Below are positions 57,371 to 64,000 of a stretch of 64,000 bases of DNA, piece by piece. Each line of letters begins with the position of its first letter. The first letter of the stretch is position 1. Source of the stretch: Macrophomina tecta (taxonomy: Eukaryota > Ascomycota > Dothideomycetes > Botryosphaeriales > Botryosphaeriaceae); the NCBI GenBank assembly GCA_024180945.1, contig JAKSGN010000039.1, forward strand, positions 186,001 through 250,000, given 5' to 3'. The notes under the pieces were generated by a model. That model was given only the letters and a program-made list of their open reading frames with translations. It was not told where the DNA came from and made no database searches. The position numbers and the translations under genes are program-made.

Positions 57371-58076
57371 AAAGTTAGAAAACGAAGATAACCGCGCCTA
57401 ATTAACTAGGCCAGAACTCTTAGGAGGCGTAGAACCTAAACTAATGCTAGAAGATCTAATAGACTAGAACGACTCTATAACGTTATTAGCTAAGGCATCG
57501 CTATATAAACGCTTTAGCGATCGTTTCTCTTTAGTATTTTTAGGGTTAACCGGACTTCTAGCCTCGCAGGTAGCCTCTAGGCGATCTAATTTCTTAAGAT
57601 TCTTAATAGACTATGCCTTCTTATTTAATATTAAGCTACTATAATGCTATAATAGAACCTTCTACTTACAGGAACACTCTAAGCGAGACGAGATAGTACG
57701 TAGCTCAAATATTAGCTTAGAAATAGTATCTAAAGCCTCTATCTTATTAGTGGTAACCTTCGTAATAGTACGCTCGAGACGAATAACTAGGAAAAAAGAG
57801 TTAGAATTAGCTAGGAAAAGACGGGGAAAATTTATAATTACTCTTCTCTATGTTACTAGTATTGTAGTAGGTATTACCACGACGGGTATACTTTTTATAG
57901 CGTAAATATCCCGGAGTAATACGATATACTATAGGCTTACCCTTCTCCTCTAATAAAAGATACCGAGCGTAAGAAATTAGTATATTAAGGTCTAGAAGCA
58001 TATATAAAGAATTAATCTTCATACTAAGAAACTTACGCTTAACCTATTACTTATCGCACTTACGTTTAGGAGGTAT
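57370..58076 (-). pseudogene. Antisense accessory ORF, array copy 2
   Basis: Starts at 58076 (ATA for ATG; PPKRKCDKQ). An internal stretch of 71 codons (57807-58022) is still open and contains YKKYTRRGNTYYNTSNIEKS. Further on come LKKLDRLEATCEARSP and NPKNTKEKRSLKRL. The same order of blocks as in 3545-4211 and 52740-53432. Confidence 0.68.
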
Positions 58077-58180
58077 TGTAGAAACGACTTACTAAAAAAA
58101 GAAATAAAATAATAAGAAAAGCCTAAGATATAGACGAACGAATAAATCTTCGGGCCGAAGATCCTTAAGAGGGGGGATAG

Positions 58181-58967
58181 TATTACGAACCCTAGGGTAT
58201 AAGGGCTTTTAACCCCATGGGCGGAAAGCCCGTATAGGAAAAGATACCGTAGGGGCTAGAAATCTATAAGAATGATAGAGCCGCACTACTAGTACGCCCG
58301 TACGGGAAAACTAGCCTTAAGGGAAGACGGCGCGTACGGGCCTAGGTAAGGCAGTAATAGAAGCCCGTACGGGAGCGACGCCCACGCGGTATAGTAAGAC
58401 TATAGAAATACCGACTAGGTTAAACTTCTGCAGGGGAAGAACGCCTATAAGAGAGAGATTATAAATTCTAGAAGCTAACTTTAGACTAGAGAAACGAATA
58501 GAATAAAGTTAGATAACTTATACGGTCTAAGAAATAATAGTCTAGTAGTAGAATATTCCCTGAACTAATGTAAGAAGTCGGATTCTAGGAAATAAGTATT
58601 AGCGCCTAAATTACGTGCGGTCTACCCGATCTACTTACGGATTAGAAGCCTTAGTAAAGATTTAATTCTTAGAATAATTTAATACTACGACTAATCTAAT
58701 AGTCGTCTTAATCTATAGATTATTATAGCTTTTCTATAGTATATAGATATACTTTTTAGATAGTACTTTGATCTTTGTGGTTAACTTAAAGTTTTAATAT
58801 AACCCTATTAGAGGTAATAAGCCTAACGCGTACCGCGTACCGATATATTACGTAATTACTACTATTATTTTAATTCTTTACCCTTCTCTTATTCTTTAAG
58901 GTAAACCCTTTAGCTATCTAACCCTACTAGGCGATTCTAAAGCCTAGTAGAAGAGGCCGCCGTTATA
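58181..58967 (+). repeat. Gypsy1 array LTR 3
   Basis: 787 bp, TATTACGAACCCT to GCCGCCGTTATA, purine tract at 58165-58178. Followed directly by a Gypsy2 LTR fragment. Confidence 0.88.
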
Positions 58968-59941
58968 TATAGTAGAAATAATAGAAGTAATATAAAAAGA
59001 GTACTACTAGATTATCTAGTATTACCTCGAGTTCTATTAGCTAAACTACGTAACCTCTAGTATATATTTTCGGTTAATAACTAGCCTACTAGCTAAATAA
59101 TACTATATCTCTGGCTAATAAATAGCTAACTAGATTAATATATATAACCTATATTTATTACTAATAGATAGAATCTTTATAATTAACTTATTAATTAATT
59201 CTTATCTTAATATTATATACGACTCTCTTCTATCTACTACTACGGCTTTCCGAAAGCCTACGCTATCTAATAATATATCTAATCTCCTTTAGAAAGAGTA
59301 GCAGTATAATACTTTAACTACTATTCTATAGGTATCGAAGGTAATTACCTAAGTAAAGAATATTAATTATAAATAATAAAAATTTCTTATTCTAGTATAA
59401 CCCCTAAAGGGAAGACGTATCTATAACTAAAAAATAATTCCCGCTCTAATTTTAATCTTAAGATTCTATATAAGCTCTATATAGACTTATCTAGAATCTT
59501 TAAACTACTATATAGCGCCTTAAACTTAGCTAATAGAAGTAATCTAAATAAATAGCTCGTCTAATTTAAAATCTAACTCCCGTGACTATCTATCTAATAT
59601 AGACCCTAATAACTAACTAGAAAGTTATGTAAGAACCCGCCTTAAACTCTAAATTCGTAGACCTAGTCGTATCTCTAGTCTTTAAACTAAAAATTAAGAC
59701 CCTAGATATATTTAATAAGGCTAGAGAGTAACTAGACAAATTTCTATAATAAATCTAAATATACTTTTATATATATTAAATCTTCTTTTAAGATAATACT
59801 TAGAAGATACTATTTACTAGCTTTTATCTAAAGAATAATATCGCTAGATAGTTTAAACTATACTAGATTAACTAGAATGGCGCTAAGCTATATAAAGAAA
59901 CTAAAGAAATTATTAATAGTTTTAAAAAATTTACTAAGGTA

Positions 59942-60560
59942 TTACTATTAAATATTAATAAGTAAGCTTATATAAGCGTAGCTTATTAATATATTACCTT
60001 AGGTATTAGAATACTACCTAAGGTATATAACGAATATACCTCGGAGTTATAGCAGTGGCAAACTGCGGTGGTAAACCACGGTAGTAAACCAAGGTAGTAA
60101 AATTCGCCACCCCACTTCACTGACTAATAACTAAACGGGTATAGCCCCTACTAAAATTTCTTTTATATAATATAAAAGTTCAATCATTTCCAGTGATTAC
60201 GATATAAAAATTATATAAAATGGATAAGGATTGGGGCTAGAATATTATTTCTTATAAATCACCCTCGTTGGATTTCTAATACGGTATATCTAGAAGGATC
60301 TACTTATATAAGGAATAAGTATATATAAAAAGCTCTAGATAGCACCGTAGTTTCGTTCTTTAAGACGCGTAATACTTATAAACGGAATATAGACTAATAA
60401 AGGCTTTATTTTATCTTTTATCTTCTCTCTTATCTTTCTTTATTAAATCTTCTATCTACTTCTCTCTTAGAGAGTTATCTCCTTCCGACTACTTACTAGG
60501 CTATATTATTTATAATATAGCTTAGTAATCCTCTACCTAAGCCTTAGCGCTTTATAATTA
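59942..60560. repeat. About 620-bp insertion in Gypsy2-C gag, possible solo LTR
   Basis: Gypsy2-B (minus, about 42420-42460) runs without interruption from ..TTTACTAAGGTA to CTATATTTAATAATAAG, whereas here these are separated by about 620 bp. The insert has TATATAAGGAATAAG-like and TATATAAAAAG (TATA-type) signals near 60307-60335. TAATAAAGGC (poly-A type) lies near 60394 and a pyrimidine-rich 3' part follows, as expected of an LTR. No coding. Exact ends and target duplication unresolved. Confidence 0.5.
60052..60105 (+). repeat. Hairpin and three 13-bp repeats inside the insert
   Basis: GCAGT-GGCAA-ACTGC hairpin at 60052-60066, followed directly by GGTGGTAAACCAC, GGTAGTAAACCAA and GGTAGTAAAATTC (60067, 60080, 60093). 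CA and TG are kept, unlike the surroundings. Confidence 0.7.
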
Positions 60561-61110
60561 CGTGCTATATTTAATAATAAGAATTACTATTAAGATACCG
60601 CCTATTAAATTTACTATCTAAAATAAACTAGATTAGCCGCTAACTATACTACTTAGTTCTAACTATACGCCTTATACCTTAAATAGGATAATAAGGTCTT
60701 ATATATACTCTACTATAAGGAACTTAAGAACTATATTAAGAATAAATTTGCCTATACTAAGCTATCTACTACGTACTAAGAAATAGTATATACTATAATC
60801 TAGATTAACTTACGTATATATAATTACTTTTAAAAGACGAAAAGATTTTCTAGAGATATTACTAATACTACTTAACCCCGTAATAGTCTACTACTAGGAA
60901 ACCCTATAGACCTAGATACTAACTAATAAAGGACTTTCCAGCTAGCGCTAAAAGAAAAATAACGCTAATATAAAAAAAGTCTTTACTTCTACTATAGAAA
61001 GTATAGATATATTAGTAGAAACTATCTAGATAAATAAACTAGTAACTAGCAAACTAATAATAAAAGAACTATCTTAGCTACTAAAAAATAATTTAAAACT
61101 TCTATTAGAT

Positions 61111-61333
61111 TAATCACGTGTATATAGCTTTTACTAAGTTATTAGAATATTTAATTTAGTAGTATTTTAGATTTAGTTATATCTTATACTCGTTGCGCAC
61201 TTATCTTAGTAGGTAAGTAAGTTACATACCCGTTTTACCCTAGTAGATAGAATAGATATAAAGAAAGCCCGTATAGCCTCTCTCTACTAGATATACTATT
61301 TATTCTAATTAATTCTTTTATTATTAATTAAGC
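61111..61333. other. Unassigned spacer before Copia-B
   Basis: About 220 bp with retained CACGTG and TTGCGCAC, between the end of Gypsy2-C similarity and the Copia-B LTR. No coding or repeat match seen within the window. Confidence 0.4.
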
Positions 61334-64000
61334 TGTTACACTACTTATTCTAATAGTTATAAGCCTAGGTACGTCTTTAGTACTTTTCGTATTCTAAGCC
61401 ATCCTTCCTAGTATCTTATTATACTATTCCGAGCGTTCCGTGGTATTTAGACGTTTATTCTTAGTATTCTTTTACTATATATATTCTATAATGAAGAACT
61501 TTAGTTACCTTCTATAATACGCCTTTTTTTTATTATCTAAAGTGTAGCACTTTCTTACTATCTTAGAGTAATACTTTTAAGTAAACGGCTTATTTATTAG
61601 CCTTATATCTACTATCTACTTTAGTAACTTACCTATGCCTTCTTTAGTATATAATACGACGTAATGTAATACTATACTATAACGTCTTCTAAACCTATCG
61701 TTATCTTAAAGACAGCTAATAATTAGGATAAATAGTACTTTATTATCTAATTACGAGCTAAGAAATATAAGATATTCGACTATATTAATCTATTGAAGCC
61801 ATCGAAGCCTTCTTAACTAAGCGAGCTAGCTAAGATTCTAGAGCTACTAGTCTCTAATCTAAACTAATAAAGAGCCTAAGAGCGCTATAAAATATAAATT
61901 AGGGCTCGTAAAAGAGACCTAGCTAAATAGAAAAAGCTAAAAAAGAAAATTAATAATCTATTAATAATTATTAAGGACTTAGTAAGCCTATTACTACTTC
62001 TAATCTTAAAGAAGCGTAGGGGCGATTCGTACCCCTATTCTTAGCTTATAGCGCTTAAGGCGCGGCTCTAGCTAATAAGGGAAACTTAAGAAGAGCTTAT
62101 TATTAATAAGCTTCGCTAGCTTAAGAAGCCTCTAAGTAGTTAAAATATTAATAAATAGCTCTTATAATAGAAAGAGACTCTATTTATAAGAAAGAAGCTC
62201 GAACTTCTAGAGGTTATAGATAATTAAAAAAAGATCGTCTTTCTTAAGACGCTTACTTCTCTTAATACCTACTAGGCCTTAGCCTATAAAATTAAGCTTT
62301 AGTATAACGAGCTTAATAGGTTACTTTATAAAATAATTATTAACTATCGAAACTACTTACGCTAAAATATAGCTAAGAATTTAAAGGCTACTAAAGTAGC
62401 CTTTACCGCTTTACTAAGAAATAAGAAGTAGGAAAGAAAGCTATCCGCCTACTTATATAGCGAGAATTACTTCTACGATAAATATAGATACTATAATCTA
62501 GAGGCTAGACTAGTAGATTAGATACTAAACTAGGAGATTTAAGATAAAGTTAATAAGGTACTCGAGGATCTATAGATTAAGAAAAGAGTTAAACGCTCTA
62601 TTAAACGGTTTAAAAATAGCTAAAATCATAGCTAAAGCTAGAAAAAGTAGGATAACGCTTCTTAAAAGAAATAAGAGTTAAAACTAGGTAAAGAAGAAAA
62701 GAAAATATTATTCTTTCTAGTAGTAGTTATCTTATTATTTAGTATATAACGTATTTTAAGGCCTATAACCCTTAATCTCTTATAGATCGCCGATACTAGT
62801 ATAATATACTATATCTATAATTAGTATATAAAGAGTCGCTATACTAAAATAAGAAACGTAGGGCTAGATAACTACGTTATATTAGAAAACTCTACGGTTA
62901 AGATCGAGTTATTTAGTAAGGCACTAGTATATACTACTAACTATAAGGGCCCACACACTATTAAGCTTATAGATATAGCCTACGTATTCTTGTTTATAGT
63001 AAACCTCGTCTCTATTACTAAGGCAAGAGAAAAGAAAATCGAGTTAGATATAGAACGTATATACCTCTACTTAGAGAACTTTATTATAGCCTATCTAATC
63101 TTCGCTTAAAACCACTTTTTTATAGAATATAAGAAAGTAGATAATCTACTAGCTATAGTATTAAATATTACTAATCGCTCATTACTAGCTATATAATAGT
63201 ATAAAATCTTTTTATATATAGGCTAAAGAGCTATTTAAGCCTTACTATAAGTAGTATAAGGAGCTATAATTACTAATTAGTAGCTATCTAATTACTATAA
63301 TATATACGTACGTACTAAGGTATAATAGTAGATCTCTCGATCTATATAACTAGAGAAATTATTAGAAGAAGTATTCTTTTAAGTCTTATTTAACTTAATA
63401 TATATAACACGAGCTAATAACGGCTACTAATAGATTATGCATCTTAAATACGCTTCTACTAAATTTACTTTTACGGTTACTTATATAATTAAGAATAAGT
63501 GTACCTAGCACCTTCTTAATATTATCTAAATAATTAAGATAAGATTTAGTAAATTAGTAGCCTTTCTTAGATTAAATAGAGAAGTATCGCTTATATAAGC
63601 GTTTAAGTAGTAGCTTAAGTAATATAGAATTACCTATAAGGTATTAGCTCTATATATACCTTAGTAGAATAGTGTATTAGAGCGTTTAGGGCACTTAATT
63701 ATTATTAAAGTAAGATTCTTACAGGTTAGTACTAACCTACCTAAGCACCTATAGCCTAAAATTATTAAGGCGGCAGTCTATATATTAGAAAATAACTAAT
63801 TAGTAGCCTTAATTTAACTAATAAAGATAAGTTTCTATAGATTAGTATATCTAGTAGAGGAAGGCTATACGGGCTTTTCTTATACCTATTCTATCTACTA
63901 GGGTAAAACGAGTATGTAACTTGCTTACCTACTAAGATAGGTATATAACGAGTATAAGATATAACTAAATCTAAAATACTACTAAATTAAATATTCTAAT
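61334..64000 (+). mobile_element. Copia-B: 5' part of a Ty1/Copia element, runs off the window
   Basis: Same family as Copia-A, opposite orientation. LTR/leader 61334-61681 starts TGTTACACTACTTATTC. Gag, knuckle region and integrase follow. Its integrase holds the unoccupied version of the pogo-1 target (63506-63507). Confidence 0.85.
61682..64000 (+). pseudogene. Copia-B gag-integrase remnant
   Basis: Begins ACGTCTTCTAAACC where Copia-A has ATGTCTTCTAAGCC. Gag reads SSKPIVILKTANN*DK*YFII. The integrase near 63395-63800 reads FNLIYITRANNGY, ALYIP*QNSVLERLGH and LPKHL*PKIIKAAVYIL, matching the Copia GxxYxPEQNGxxER and LPxxLWxE-A blocks. Stops at Gln/Trp positions. Reverse transcriptase lies outside the window. 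Confidence 0.8.

Larger units (their letters stand above)
48296..58967 (+). mobile_element. Gypsy1 tandem array: LTR - pol - LTR - pol - LTR
   Basis: Three same-orientation LTRs (48296-49091, 53533-54262, 58181-58967) alternate with two internal regions. The second internal region starts directly at the linker before RT (54263), with no leader or gag. The first has only about 530 bp between LTR and that linker. This is the product of LTR-mediated recombination or tandem insertion with deletion. RIP is intermediate. Confidence 0.88.
58968..61110 (+). mobile_element. Gypsy2-C: LTR fragment and gag, truncated, with internal insertion
   Basis: The LTR 3' part ends at 59311 (..GCAGTATAATA). The leader then holds CTTTAACTACTATTC. 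The gag region (59330-59940 and 60560-61100) aligns with the minus copy at 42000-43020, for example TATAACTAAAAAATAATTCCCGC. Gag is split by an insert of about 620 bp. Pol is absent: the element stops near 61110. Confidence 0.75.

Overview
The window looks like a piece of a filamentous ascomycete (Pezizomycotina) genome. The reasons are short GT-AG introns of 48-70 bp with fungal branch points, fungal gene families, and repeats carrying the signature of repeat-induced point mutation (RIP): CA to TA and TG to TA changes that turn Gln and Trp codons into stops. I cannot fix the genus. Two compartments alternate. AT-rich, transposon-only DNA fills 1-22.2 kb and 40.9-64 kb. A GC-balanced gene island lies at about 22.2-40.9 kb.

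Left repeat block (1-22179): a set of nested elements. The oldest layer is a Ty1/Copia element on the minus strand (Copia-A, 9640-22179, its far end beyond the window). Into it went a Ty3/Gypsy element with both LTRs and a 5-bp target duplication (Gypsy3, 10174-16149), a second Gypsy (Gypsy2-A, 5053-9639) and a 1833-bp pogo-type DNA transposon (pogo-1, 18186-20018). A further Gypsy (Gypsy1-A, 1-5052) sits inside Gypsy2-A. All retroelement ORFs are destroyed by transitions.

Gene island: at its left edge is a relic of carbohydrate/aromatic-acid type metabolic genes. These are a truncated RraA-like aldolase gene (22310-22572, minus), a head-to-head intact class II ketose-bisphosphate aldolase gene (22914-23907), three decayed genes of the shikimate/quinate dehydrogenase superfamily (about 24070-24720, 25060-25762, 27415-28190) and an intact SnoaL-like gene (25892-26652). 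Then come a TDT-family transporter gene (29826-31388), a small hypothetical gene (33571-33945), and a divergent pair of single-pass membrane protein genes: an L-domain protein (34368-35996, minus) and a Cys-rich protein (36632-37784, plus). A hAT transposon with an intact, intron-containing transposase (37762-40488) abuts and overlaps the end of the Cys-rich gene.

Right repeat block (40.9-64 kb): heavily RIP-mutated Gypsy2 and Gypsy1 remains on the minus strand, with an intact pogo copy (pogo-2, 45182-47014, 541-aa transposase) inside a Gypsy1 LTR. Next is a tandem Gypsy1 array with three LTRs and two pol regions (48296-58967), then the 5' part of a Gypsy2 copy carrying its own insertion, and finally the 5' part of a second Copia (Copia-B, 61334 to the edge), the same family as Copia-A.

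The most unusual feature I found is a reading frame on the strand opposite to pol, between the chromodomain and the 3' LTR. It recurs in three Gypsy1 copies and, diverged, in Gypsy2-A. It encodes a basic N-terminus, a K-Y-[TI]-R-R-G motif and a coiled-coil-like segment. It looks like an accessory antisense gene of these chromoviruses.
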